A DNA stretch of 64,000 bases from assembly GCF_964204645.1 (NCBI RefSeq), contig NC_134029.1:18372450-18436449 (forward strand), in the 5' to 3' direction. Shown here piece by piece: positions 10,068-20,180 of the stretch. The stretch's first letter is position 1. Each line of letters begins with the position of its first letter. The DNA is from Tubulanus polymorphus (taxonomy: Eukaryota; Nemertea; Palaeonemertea; Tubulaniformes; Tubulanidae). Under the pieces are notes generated by a model. The model was not told where the DNA came from. It saw only the letters and a program-made list of their open reading frames with translations, and searched no databases. The translations under genes and the position numbers were made by a program.

Positions 10068-13000
10068 ATGCTGTCATCTCACGCCTGGGCTCTTGTCCTA
10101 TTGGGACTTGTTTTCTACGATGGTACAGGTAAGCCGGAAATGTTTTAGACCAATTGATATGTTGTTTTTTCCATAAACTTTGGTCGGAGGGGTTGTTTTC
10201 GGTTTCAATGATATATGATATGATATATGATTTATTTTCTCCACAATTTCTTTTTATAATTCACAAAATCTATAAGATTGATAACATGGAGAGGGACACA
10301 AAGCTTTGATTAAAGTTGTACACAGCTGCAAGTGCTGAGGCTAGGAGCCCCTCCATTACCCTCACTTGACAGGGGGGTTGTTTTCCATTTCAATTACCCT
10401 AACTTGACAAAACCAAACATCTTTCAAATCGTGGTATCGATTGTCTCGTTTGCAGCTGCTTCAAGCCAGGTATCAACTGCATTTCGTGACGTAGCCGTTG
10501 ACCATAGCAAACGTCACCCGGACATACTGGCGTACCGCGTTAATCTAGATGGAGATAACTACGTTCTACGACTCGGCAGACGTGATCACATTGACGCGAA
10601 CGCGCCCGTTTATGTTGCCGATGAAGCCGGAAAAGTAGCTGAATATTCCACCCAGGTGAATATGAATATAAGATAAATTCGCCGATTAAATTTGCTGTGT
10701 CTGCCACAGGCTTTGATAAGATGTAGCGATTCGTTTACAGGATAGTGATTATGCAGCCTACCAGGATCCCGATACTAAGACCGCAGTGTTGGTATCTGCC
10801 ACCAAGAGAAGCGATGGCACCTACAAGCGACTTCTGGTATAAAGTCGAAAATTTCTTTCAATTGTATCAAAAGTTACACCTGTTGGAATGCCTTAGGCCG
10901 CATGCAACATGCAATGTGAGAAGTACGAAATCAGTATATATGGAGTAAAAATATCTTGCAATTTCTGCAAAATTGCTTTCAGGATGGGACCATTCCTGCC
11001 AAAGAAAACGGCTACGAATATTTGGTGTCGTCAATCGACAATGAAAAAAATGAACACAATTTCATTAAACGCAAAGTCCCAGGTTCTATAGGAGGTAGGT
11101 TTGTGCATCCTCGTCCATCGCCTACGATCTCAGGGCCGCTTGCAGGAAAACCCGGTTGGCGCTTCTCGTGGTTAGTAAACTGTTGTTAAGCATAGATGGG
11201 CGCAGGAAATCGTGGTTAGACTAACCTTAACACTAATCACCCACGATTTCATACGGATTCTCATGCAGAGGAGCTCTAAGTTAAAGGCTAGATTAACAGT
11301 ATTTCGTTTACTGCACCCGCCACTGACATTGTGGATGAAAATATTTTCTAACGTAATATGCATACGTACTTGTATATTGCTTATGTTAATTCGTTTCGAT
11401 GGTTATTTCAGGCGACGAGCATCTCGCTAAACGAATCAAAAATGTCTTAAAATCCAGTACTTCAACCGCTGATAGTATCAACAAACGCGGCTCCAATTTC
11501 AACTTTAATTACAACAATAATAGAAATACAAATTCCAATAGAAATATTAATTACAATAGCAACACTAATTATAATGGGAATACTAATTATAATAGCAACA
11601 CTAACATCAATAGGAACACTAATTATAACTATAATAGCAACAATAATCTTAAAGACGTTTGGGGTCCTCATTTCAACTGGAACACTTACGATAACTGGAA
11701 TAGATATCTGAAAATTAATAAGAATGATCGGACAAGATATACGGTGGACATCCTGGTTGTATCCGACTATGGGATATGGCTCAAGTAGGTCCGATAAAAG
11801 ATGAAATGATTTATATTTCCATTGAATATTTTGTATATTCGGCTGTTTTTGCGTCCTATAGGTTTGCAGACATGGGCTCAAAATCGGACAGAATTTCGGC
11901 AATCAAGAAACATTTTACCGGTGTAATCAATGGGGTATGTCTTATTGTTATCTTACAGCCTACTACTAATTGCAACAATCATTTCTTAATTTCTTCTTTT
12001 TTGTGGATCGTTGTTTTCTTTTTTCAAAAGGTCGACCTCCGATACTCGAGTATATACGGCACCGATTTTATATTGTACGTAAGACTCGCCGGGTTCTACA
12101 TTGCTCAGGTAGGCATGACCATCTCAGTCTTTTGACCTGTTAACTGAACTTTCCATTCGTTGGATATGGTACTTGTTGCGTATAACGTACGTCCTTGAGA
12201 ATTGAAAACAACTTGTCGAAAGTCAGCCCAATTTTGGAACCTAAGAAAAGACCTCAGAAAAATGAATCCCTATTGCTAATTTGGAAATCAAAATGAATTC
12301 GCTATATTCCCGTGTCAGAAACGTTCATATTTTATGATGAAATCTTGTTGAAATAGGAAGCAGCTCAATCGCCGTTCACCGAGGATCCGGGTATTCAGTA
12401 CAGTAACATGTTTGTAGTCAACAAGCGGGGAGATGAAAGTGAATCGGAAGGTAAATTTGTTCAACCATAAACTGCTCTAACGTGATGGCACCGCTAGAGT
12501 CGGCCATGGCACGAAAGCCTGCCCGTCTAGCGCGAGTGCGCATGTACGATACATAATAATTTCACGGATAAATGAAAAAAAAAACTGCCTGAAATAAAAC
12601 AGGATTTTTGATTGGCTTATGATAATTGGCTAATATAGTATACGTATGGAATCGGCCCGTGGCATAGACTAGCCTGTCGAGCAATTGTAGTCTCAATTCC
12701 ACCAGGTTCGAATCCCTACTTAGGTAGAATGAACATAAGATGCCAAAGATGGGAAATCTGCTTTTTCTTTATTTTCGTGTCTTACGTGAAGTTCTACCAT
12801 TTTTTGTAGATCGAGAAAAACGAAATACCAACGTTAATATCAATACGAATATCAACCATAACGTTAACGATAACGGCATGTTCGGGTGGGCGGATAGATG
12901 TGCATGGTTGACAAAGCGTGGTAACAACAATAACAACAACAATAACAACAACAATAACAACAACAATAACAACAACAACAACAATAACAACAACAATTGG

Positions 13001-15964
13001 AATTGGAATTCTGCTCATTGCGTAACAGTTGCCAAAAGAAGCTTTGAGGAACTGAAAAAACGAAATAGCAACACAAATATCAATACTAATATCAATAGTA
13101 ACATCAACAGCAACTTGAACTGGAATGCCAACCATAATTGCAACTGCGTGCATATCTACGTGAACTTAGCATTGAATAGATTTAGGCGATGGGTCCTAGA
13201 GACAAAGCTCCCTGTACACAACCACGCCATGATGTTTACCGGGTAAGTATGAGGCTGCAAATATTTCACGTGATTATGAATTGCATTCCGCTTAAGGTAA
13301 TTTCTTTGCATTGTAGTTATGATGTTCATATCCGCCCCGGAGATCGTACATTAGGTACGTGAAAGAACGCATAATGACTCGCAAATTTACTTGGAAGACC
13401 CATATAACAATACGGTATATTTTCATCTACTGCAGGTGCGACCTACTATAAGAGTATTTGTGAACCATCCAGCGTTTCGGTCATTGAGGCATTCGGAGGC
13501 ATGACTTCCATTGGTATCGCTGCTCACGAACTTGCTCACAGGTACGTACATGTAATCATTAGTATTCTACGAACTGTCTTATTTGGATTAGTCCACGCAT
13601 TCGCCCATCCTTCCTGGGCAGAGATATCCGAACCTAATGGCATCGTTACACTCAACCGCAGCACGAACCGTGGCAATCTCGATGCTTGGAGAAATCATTC
13701 AATGACACCTAGCTCGATGCCATCAGGTTCGAATCCCCGCCGTGGAAGGATGTCATTCACCTTGTACATTACCGTTAACTACATGTTGTCTATTGGTGTT
13801 TCTTTAGTTTGGGAGCTCAGCATGATACCGGAAAATGTTTCAATAAAAACTATATCATGTCCCCTTACACTGCAATGAGATCGCCACAAACGCCACTGAA
13901 TCCATTCAGCTTCTCGCCTTGCACCAGCAGCCAGATCGACGCATTCCTAAAAAAACTCACACCGTACGTATCAAAATCGAGAAGGGTAACAGCATAGAAT
14001 AAAAAGAAATGGAAATTGTTAGACAAATGCAGGAATGTTCTTTGAGATTCGTCATATCGTACGCCCCATGACAATATACTTTCGACCGAGTTCTAACATG
14101 GTTAAAATCAGACAGTATTGTTGGTTAGGTTGACTTATATAATCATGGGTAAAATTGTTTCCGGTTTGTTAACAGGAATTGCCTGAAAGTGAATGTTGGT
14201 GAAAATGAATGGAACAATGTTCTGGAGAAGCTGCCCGGAGAATTATTCGATGCTAACGACCAATGTCGACAAATATTTGGGGACGATTCGTATTATTGTG
14301 AGGTAGGCCTAACACGCGATACGTAAAATATGCGATACTCAGTATAGCGGCCAGGAAACCTCAATCCGTAAACGTAATGCAACAATTTATTTCTTGGTAT
14401 CGATTACATCAGTTTCAGATATTACTTTAGTATGGTTTCTTTCAGATAAATTACAAACAACTTACTTAATAGTTCATCACCGCTTAGCTCATCTTGCTCT
14501 TCATTGCTAAGCTAGAAAATCTTGGTAATATCTTTTTCGCTGATCACCTTTTAGAAATCCCATTCTAATGTTGTTTGCGCCAAACTGTGGTGTTTTGATC
14601 CGAATCGAGGCCGATGCAGCGATACATATGAAGCCGCAGCTACTGGTACAAGATGCGCCGATGCGAAAGTACGTTTTCTTAGAAATCTTAATTGTTTAAT
14701 TGAATACTAAATAACTGAGTCATTTCAATTTTGTCGTTTATCCTTGACAGGTTTGCCATAATGGAAACTGTGTGAGTGACATGCGACACGTCCGTAAGTA
14801 TTAAATCATTATTTTAGTGCTGCTTGATATTTTGATATTTTAAGGTAACATTCATTCGTTCTAATTTTACAAGCGCATCATTTCGTTGCCGCATGCCCCG
14901 AATATATTTCAAACATTCTCGTCTGCTGAATCTTACTTACGGTGTGATCCTATTGCTGCTGTTTCAGAATGCTCCGATGACCCTAACTTCAGGACCAACT
15001 TCAAGTATTGTTCTCGCATGGGAGGCCTGGAATGCACGACTAACCCTCTGGTGAAAAAGAAATGTTGCGCGTCCTGTAAGCGATTTAAAGGTTGGACTCC
15101 TCGTAAGTAATGATGCCTTAAGCACATATGGCTCGATCTTCTGTAGGTGCCAATGGTGCAAATATGAACATGGGGTGGACATTTCTCCCAAAGCCATCCA
15201 TGATTCCATAGATTGGCACAGAAACGCTATAAATATATTTTTTATCTTGTCTTTTTCCAGTCCCACCTTGTGTTGACAATCCTAATTTTTCTTATTGGAG
15301 AAAGTCGTGCACAAACATGAACCCTCAGTGGTGTGCAAGATATTCGAAGGTCCTTGCGAACTGTTGCGCAATGTGCAGGGCACACGCTACGGGAAACCCT
15401 AGTAAGCAAACGTATTACAGTTAAACATCTATAATCACTAATTTTGGATTAATTGATTCAAGAATCTGTTTTTTGCTCTAGATTGAATATTTATTGGAGT
15501 CAAATCATCGAATACCGGTATATTTATTTCCAATATGATTTTCAAGAATGTTACAGTACAAATCATAGAAATCTACTTTGAGCACAAAATATTCCACGAT
15601 CTCAAAGTAAATTAAACTGAATGTGAATAAGTTTAAATTTCTGTTTTTGATTCATCATTTATAGCTTTGTATAAGATATGGAAAAATATGTGATTATTTT
15701 TTCGACTAGATATCATTACAAAAAAACATCCTATATAACTATTTCTTAAAATTCTATCGGCGTCTCTATTAACAGATAAATCGCTCTCTTTTTTGAGAGT
15801 GAATGAATTTAGATTTATTGTTTGTTTAACTCTCAATTGTAGAATGCCCTTATGGTGACGATACGGGTAATTTTGGATGGGGAAGAACTTGTGCAAACGC
15901 TCGACAGAAAAACCTTTGTCGCTGGAATTCTTATCAACGTAAATGCTGTGTAGGCTGCGCTTAG
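10068..15964 (+). CDS. Secreted ADAMTS-like M12B metalloprotease with three ShK-like domains, 18 exons, 833 aa
   Basis: Predicted exons: 10068-10128, 10456-10655, 10741-10836, 10983-11094, 11412-11784, 11862-11934, 12031-12108, 12357-12450, 12810-13242, 13317-13354, 13436-13541, 13808-13963, 14176-14302, 14555-14668, 14751-14793, 14968-15102, 15261-15401, 15843-15964. All junctions are GT-AG and in phase. Order: signal peptide (MLSSHAWALVLLGLVF), reprolysin-type propeptide, Asn-rich linker (about 184-235), zinc-protease domain from about residue 264, and catalytic HELAHSLGAQHD (550-561) with Met-turn IM (572). An ADAMTS-type Cys-rich region follows (LPGELFDANDQC; WCF...GRC), then three Cys-rich ShK-like modules, one per final exon. 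The domain is interrupted by about 110 residues of Asn-rich insert in exon 9 (368-475). It probably degrades extracellular matrix or acts in a secretion or mucus; a venom role cannot be judged from sequence. A duplicated piece of exon 17 lies at 19765. Confidence 0.9.
12655..12725 (+). mobile_element. tRNA-derived SINE fragment in intron 8
   Basis: It has an RNA polymerase III B-box-like word GGTTCGAATCCC preceded by an A-box-like TGGCATAGACTAG at roughly tRNA spacing. There is no clean cloverleaf, so it is a SINE relic and not a tRNA gene. Confidence 0.5.
12922..12996 (+). repeat. In-frame poly-Asn trinucleotide tract (25 codons)
   Basis: Twenty-five consecutive AAC/AAT codons, mostly in a 12-bp rhythm (AACAACAACAAT), lie in exon 9 inside the protease domain. 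The mix of both Asn codons and the two flanking NTNIN-type tracts show that the protein tolerates Asn expansion here. The long Leu or Val ORFs on the other strand are shadows of this tract. Confidence 0.9.
13600..13760 (+). mobile_element. tRNA-derived SINE relic in intron 11
   Basis: It contains GATGCCATCAGGTTCGAATC, a B-box word shared with the minus strand of 36905-36985. It starts in the middle of an intron and has no coding content. The family is unnamed here. Confidence 0.5.
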
Positions 15965-16028
15965 AGCCACGCGTTGAGAGATGACATGACAGTTGGAATT
16001 TTCTCATCGGATTGTTATCATTTTGCCA

Positions 16029-16034
16029 AATAAA
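16029..16034 (+). terminator. Polyadenylation signal of the metalloprotease gene
   Basis: AATAAA lies 65 bp after the stop codon (15962-15964). Confidence 0.6.
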
Positions 16035-16039
16035 TTAGA

Positions 16040-16650
16040 ATTTCGGAAAAACAGTATATGTATTAGGTGGAAGTCTTTTATATTACTGTCGTCGAGTAAC
16101 TGAGCCATAATGGCAATATACTTCAGACTCGGTATGTTAATGAATGGTGGCCGCCACGAGAACGCACACAAAATCAGTTCGTATATTTCACGTACACATT
16201 TATGTACAAAATTCAAATAACTTTATTGACCCGTAACGTAAACATTTACATTCTAGGGATGAACACAATCAAGAAACAAATAATATACAAAGGAAAATAC
16301 GTACACTGTGAAACAAAAACACGCACACACTGTGTTCCGTTGGAAATCTTTGTTGTTCGGCTATAGTGTGCGTCAGTGGTCACATCAAAATAAGAAGCAG
16401 TGAAATCTGGAAATAATGGCTACAAGAATATCGACATGAAGTAGTCAATAGTCAGAGGAAATATCGAGGCAAATTAAGAATGTTTGAAGATAAGGAGAGT
16501 TGATATAGTAACAGCCTGTGTATGTTTTTCACCCATTATAACCGAAATTTGAGCAAACATTTTTTTCAACCAAATCATTCGAAATTGGATAAACTTGCTG
16601 ATGCTATTCTTTTTTCCTCTTTAAACCTGATGCTTTTCTTTTTTCTCTAA
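16040..16650. other. Duplicated 5' flank of receptor gene, no gene seen
   Basis: The part from about 16440 on is conserved with 23020-23245: shared GAAATATCGAGGCAAATTAA, CATTTTTTTCAACCAAATCA and ATTCGAAATTGGATAA words. I see no gene. Confidence 0.6.
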
Positions 16651-16663
16651 CACATCCAATTAG

Positions 16664-16673
16664 TATATATAAA
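16664..16673 (+). promoter_or_regulatory. TATA box of receptor gene
   Basis: TATATATAAA is 117 bp upstream of the start. About 30 bp downstream follows ACACTCACTATAAT, then GCATCTACTCGATCACTC, which is almost identical upstream of the gene at 23383. It is overlapped on its left by ATCCAATTAG, the inverse of the conserved block at 8291. Confidence 0.6.
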
Positions 16674-16789
16674 TATGACACTCGAGAAATTCTACACTCA
16701 CTATAATTGCAGTGCATCTACTCGATCACTCAATATCATTTTTGGTATGTTTTGACTGGTATAGCTATATATTATATATAACTCTAATT

Positions 16790-17803
16790 ATGGCGAACCT
16801 ATCAACGTCCGACCAGTGTGATTCTTACACAATGCTATCTTCAGTTATCAGATATCATATTGAGGTTTACGCTGTACCTCCGCTACTCACTTTAGGTTTC
16901 ATATTGAACGGTATTACCTTCGCTGTTTTCTACAAACAGAAAGTAAACAACCGCTGTTATCACCTGCTCAAATGTCTGGCAATTGTCGATTCTTCGTTTC
17001 TAGTCGTTTATTTTTTCCAAGGGCCAGTTCGCTATATTATCGGTTTCAAAGTTCTCGGTAAGGTTATCTTTCGAGTCGGCAGTTTTTCGGTGATGCCTCG
17101 AATTTTTCTGGGTCTTGTTCTATTATCTAAAAGCACTCTTGCTTTGCGCAACTGGTTAAATGCAGTAATACCCCTCGAGCGCCTGATCACAATTAGTTTT
17201 TACTTCAAAGCGAGAAATTGGAAAAATTCGCATATTGACCTGGCCTTAGTACTGCTAACCTTACACTCTATCGTTTTGAATTCGTACTACCTTTTCACTC
17301 GTGAGGTTGGAACAACCACAAATTACAAATGTGTTCCACTTGTAAGAGCTTTACCGCCTACAAATATTAAACTTTACAGAGTTCTGAATAACGTTGTTAA
17401 TCCAATTCTATTTGTTATGCTGCCAACTAATCTGGTTCTATTTATCAACGCTTTACTACTTATCGTGGTATCGATTACATTAAAAGCGAGGTCGAATATT
17501 CATTCGACTAAATCACTGACTAGTCTCGACAAAAAGACTATTAACATGGTCATAGGTCTGGCAGTTGTATTCTTTATTTTAGAATCACCGAGTTCACTAT
17601 CTCAATTCATTAAAGCAACAAAATTCCCTTTACATAAAACGACATCAATAACAAACATAGTAATTCTTAACAGCGTCTCCGCTGTTTCATCTTTATTGGA
17701 TTCATGTGTGAATTTTTTCGCATACTATGCGATTAACCGAAAATTTCGACATACTCTGCATGGCATTGTGATGACTAGCAACAAAAATCTGGTTTCTTTG
17801 TAA
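16790..17803 (+). CDS. Intronless rhodopsin-like GPCR, 337 aa
   Basis: I chose the ATG at 16790 (MANLSTSDQCDSY), not an earlier in-frame ATG at 16712, because every paralog starts at this position and the upstream part overlaps the conserved promoter and leader. There are seven transmembrane segments with the same landmarks as the gene at 8385: LER at the end of TM3, Cys in ECL2 (YKCVPL), NPILFVM in TM5, and NFFAYYA in TM7. The closest relative is the gene at 23383-24366, shared over most of the protein and about 350 bp of upstream flank. No TM3 Cys. It is probably a chemosensory or peptide-type orphan receptor; the ligand is unknown. The C-terminal tail is slightly longer than in the paralogs. 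Confidence 0.9.
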   Translation: MANLSTSDQCDSYTMLSSVIRYHIEVYAVPPLLTLGFILNGITFAVFYKQKVNNRCYHLLKCLAIVDSSFLVVYFFQGPVRYIIGFKVLGKVIFRVGSFSVMPRIFLGLVLLSKSTLALRNWLNAVIPLERLITISFYFKARNWKNSHIDLALVLLTLHSIVLNSYYLFTREVGTTTNYKCVPLVRALPPTNIKLYRVLNNVVNPILFVMLPTNLVLFINALLLIVVSITLKARSNIHSTKSLTSLDKKTINMVIGLAVVFFILESPSSLSQFIKATKFPLHKTTSITNIVILNSVSAVSSLLDSCVNFFAYYAINRKFRHTLHGIVMTSNKNLVSL

Positions 17804-17849
17804 TATATCGTAACAGTATGAGGTATGCGCTGCCATTTACTTCGGAGTA

Positions 17850-18369
17850 ATCATTTGTAATAATGATAATAATGATTTTATTTCCACAATAAATTACAAC
17901 GTGCCATAAAGAGAAATTCAAAATATACGCAATTTTGAAATATTTTGATATAATGTGGAGGAGATTAGATGAAGCCAACAAAGGCTTCTTAAAGTTTCTA
18001 ATCCCCCAGCGCACACAGATTCGCACAGACATGCACACATCTAATACGCATATGCAGCCATATACCTTCACCAAACATGTCACGCACACACTCACGCGGA
18101 CAGTCACACGATCCTGCATGCACTCTTAAACTCTGGTCACATATAATAATAATAATGTTTATTCTTATATGGCAGATAAAGAAGGATTATAGCTTAATGG
18201 ATAATCGAGACATTTTTCAGACTTTTTGGCAAATTGTTCCTCTCAACGGCGCTCCATAGATCTATACAGAAAACTGTGTTTTGGGGGTCCTTAATCGAGC
18301 AATCCGAAAAAATTATTGTTTCATGTTGAATACGAGTGTTTATCTATATTCCCTTGGTAGTAATGATTA
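17850..18369. other. Intergenic: stem-loop and CA-rich simple sequence
   Basis: It holds a GAAGCC-AACAAA-GGCTTC hairpin near 17972-17990, followed by a CACACA-rich tract to 18130 and an ATAATA run. This arrangement resembles the 3' tail of a retroposon, but I see no coding part. Confidence 0.35.
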
Positions 18370-18394
18370 AAAGGTTGAAGGGTCGAAAAAATAA

Positions 18395-18467
18395 ATTCTC
18401 GCACGCTCGAATTTATTTTTTCGACCCTTCAACCTTTGACCTGAACAAACACTTTCCTATTTACTTT
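18395..18467 (+). repeat. Left terminal inverted repeat
   Basis: ATTCTCGCACGCTCGAATTT opens the repeat, which runs through TTTGACCTGAACAAACACTT to TTTACTTT. It is the complement of 19686-19758. Confidence 0.9.
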
Positions 18468-18541
18468 AATATTTTTATAAATGAATATTTTATATATGAA
18501 TTACTTCTGAAATCAATTTTAATAAAATATTTGATATCAAA

Positions 18542-18754
18542 ATGGAAGCAAATAAGAAGTACTGCTGTCCAACATGTAAAATCAATATAAATAAATCTCA
18601 AAAAGCAAGACACAATAAAACTAAATCTCACTTAGATAATAAATTGAAATTAGAATATAAAGATGATATATTAGAAACTAAATTAGATGAATTAAAGAAT
18701 GAAAAAGAAATATATAAATGTGATACTTGTAATCAATCATTCAGTAACCAATGA
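18542..18754 (+). CDS. Zinc-finger protein of the AT-rich element, 70 aa, probably truncated
   Basis: The N-terminal C2H2 finger has Cys pair CCPTC and His pair RHNKTKSH, followed by a charged linker. A second finger begins (YKCDTCNQSF) but is cut by TGA before its histidines. Such small fingers with this spacing are frequent in AT-rich giant-virus genomes and their mobile genes. It sits 50 bp upstream of the HNH gene on the same strand, so the two may have been expressed together. It probably binds DNA. The second finger's loss suggests decay. Confidence 0.6.
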   Translation: MEANKKYCCPTCKININKSQKARHNKTKSHLDNKLKLEYKDDILETKLDELKNEKEIYKCDTCNQSFSNQ

Positions 18755-18804
18755 GGTTAAAATTTATTCTAGTTAATCAATTTTAATAAAAATATATATT
18801 ATAA

Positions 18805-19557
18805 ATGGAGGAACAATCACAAACTATCAATGTAAACAATAATAATGGTGTTGTAAATATATACTATAAGAAATGTTCTAAGCGTGAAATAAATAAATCA
18901 TTAGCAGAATTTGATAAAGATGAAAATAAGAAAGATGGTAAAAGTTATTATCGCAAAAATTGTCGTAGACTATATATGATAAATAATATCAAACAAATGA
19001 TACTGAAAAATGCAAAGCTAATAATAAACAATGGAGAGAAATTCATCCAGATTATATGACAGAATACATGAGAGAATGGAGGGATGATAATAGAGAATAT
19101 TATAAAGCGTATCAAAATAAATATCAAAATGAAAGATATCAAACAGATTTTAATTACAAGTTGAAAAAATGTTTAAGATCTAAAGTATCAAAATTATTCA
19201 GCAAAGACAAACACTCAGAAACACTATCTAATTTGCTAGATTGTTCGGATGAATTCTTAAAATCATGGATTGTTTATCAATTCGACGATAAAATAAATAT
19301 AGATATTTATGGTGAATACTTTCACATTGATCACGTGTTACCAATATCTAAATTTGATATGGATGATGATTATAATAAAAAGTTAATTTGGAATTGGAAG
19401 AATCTAAGACCACTCGAAAAGAAAAAAAAATATGATTAAACATGACAAACTAGATTTACAATTATATTTAGATCAGTTAGATAAAGCAAAGAAATCCATT
19501 GAATTATGGAACAATGACCCAAATAATGAACAATACGTTGAGGAATTTAATAGTTAA
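18805..19557 (+). pseudogene. HNH endonuclease, virus-type, broken by two frameshifts
   Basis: Three open stretches in different frames (18805-19059, 19056-19439 with its frame open further upstream, and 19432-19557) read in order as one protein. The N-terminal part is a degenerate four-Cys knuckle in which two expected Cys are Arg (CSKR; YYRKNC). The middle has WIVYQFDD and the HNH core HIDHVLP, followed by NWKNLRPLE. The last piece is the helical tail. This arrangement is well known in giant-virus and phage HNH proteins. The first shift lies near 18990-19020 and the second in the A-run at about 19420-19430. The protein would nick or cut DNA, as homing-type mobile genes do. I describe the pieces only; the gene is not intact. 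Confidence 0.75.
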
Positions 19558-19685
19558 TGCATTAGTAACTTCTAAACCAGTTTTATTTTTGATTGGAATT
19601 GACCATGCGTATCTACTGAATATATCTATAACATTTAATATCCAGAAATATTCTTTATTGTATTCTTCTAAGTTTTTCATATCAA

Positions 19686-19758
19686 AAAGTAAATATGAAA
19701 GTGTTTGTTCAGGTCAAAGGTTGAAGGGTCAAAAAAATAAATTCGAGCGTGCGAGAAT
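19686..19758 (-). repeat. Right terminal inverted repeat
   Basis: This is the complement of 18395-18467, ending ...GAGCGTGCGAGAAT at 19758, directly against a copied metalloprotease exon fragment. Confidence 0.9.
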
Positions 19759-19764
19759 CTCCCC

Positions 19765-19900
19765 AGGTGTCAGTGGTGCAAGTGGAAATTTCTCCCAATG
19801 CCATCCAGGATTCATAGATTGGCACAGAAACGATATTTTTTATCTTCTCTTTTTCAGTCCCTCCTTGTATTGACAATCATAATTTTTCTCATTGAAGTCG
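19765..19900 (+). pseudogene. Duplicated fragment of metalloprotease intron 16/exon 17 (ShK-like)
   Basis: It matches 15145-15305: TTTCTCCCA, CATAGATTGGCACAGAAACG, the polypyrimidine acceptor with CAG, and the first codons of the ShK-like exon with TGT-to-TAT and other changes. It stops after about 45 bp of exon. It is a decayed partial copy placed between the hairpin element and the palindromic array. Confidence 0.85.
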
Positions 19901-19911
19901 GGCGCAGTGAT

Positions 19912-20180
19912 ATGGTGGCTGATTCGGGTCATACTAAAAAAATTTTCTGTACGGCTAAAGCAACGATAAGAAATCTTTCACATTGGGCCGTTTTTTGGTT
20001 TTATCGCGCGAGAATTCAAAAAGTTTGGTTTTCTCGAGCGAGAATTCAAAACGTTTGGTTTTCTCGCGCGAGAATTCGAAACTTTTAGAATTCTCGCGGG
20101 AGAAAATCAAACTTTTTGAATTCTCGCGCTAGAAAACCAAAATGTTTTGAATTCTCGCGTGAGAAAACCAAACTTTTTAC
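19912..20180. repeat. Palindromic array of 30-bp CTCGCGCGAG units
   Basis: After GGTGGCTGATTCGGG and CTGTACGGCT come three forward units (TTTGGTTTTCTCG...GAGAATTC) and then three inverted units, with the switch at about 20085. The whole can fold back on itself. The forward half plus its leader recurs on the minus strand at 7500-7675. Confidence 0.85.

Larger units (their letters stand above)
18370..19758. mobile_element. AT-rich hairpin-ended element encoding zinc-finger and HNH proteins
   Basis: A sharply AT-rich segment is bounded by 73-bp terminal inverted repeats (18395-18467 and 19686-19758; about two mismatches). The outer left end forms a perfect 29-bp hairpin (18370-18398 with 18409-18437) around the 10-nt loop TCGCACGCTC. 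The right end keeps the whole inner arm and loop but only 4 nt of the returning arm. Inside are a zinc-finger ORF and a frameshifted HNH endonuclease. The structure is what would remain after a linear DNA with closed hairpin ends was opened and inserted. Giant DNA viruses and related linear elements have such ends; the origin here is inference. Composition and codon use are unlike the flanking receptor genes. Confidence 0.75.

Noticed and set aside
12769-13153. Minus-strand ORFs with long Leu, Val or Cys runs
   Set aside because: These are shadows of the poly-Asn trinucleotide tract in the metalloprotease exon on the plus strand.
10068-15964. Calling the ShK-bearing metalloprotease a venom toxin
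   Set aside because: ShK-like domains and M12B proteases are common in ordinary secreted animal proteins. Nothing in the sequence shows venom use.
16712-16789. Earlier in-frame ATG extending the receptor at 16790 by 26 residues
   Set aside because: No paralog has such an extension, and the sequence there is the conserved leader/promoter region shared with 23383.
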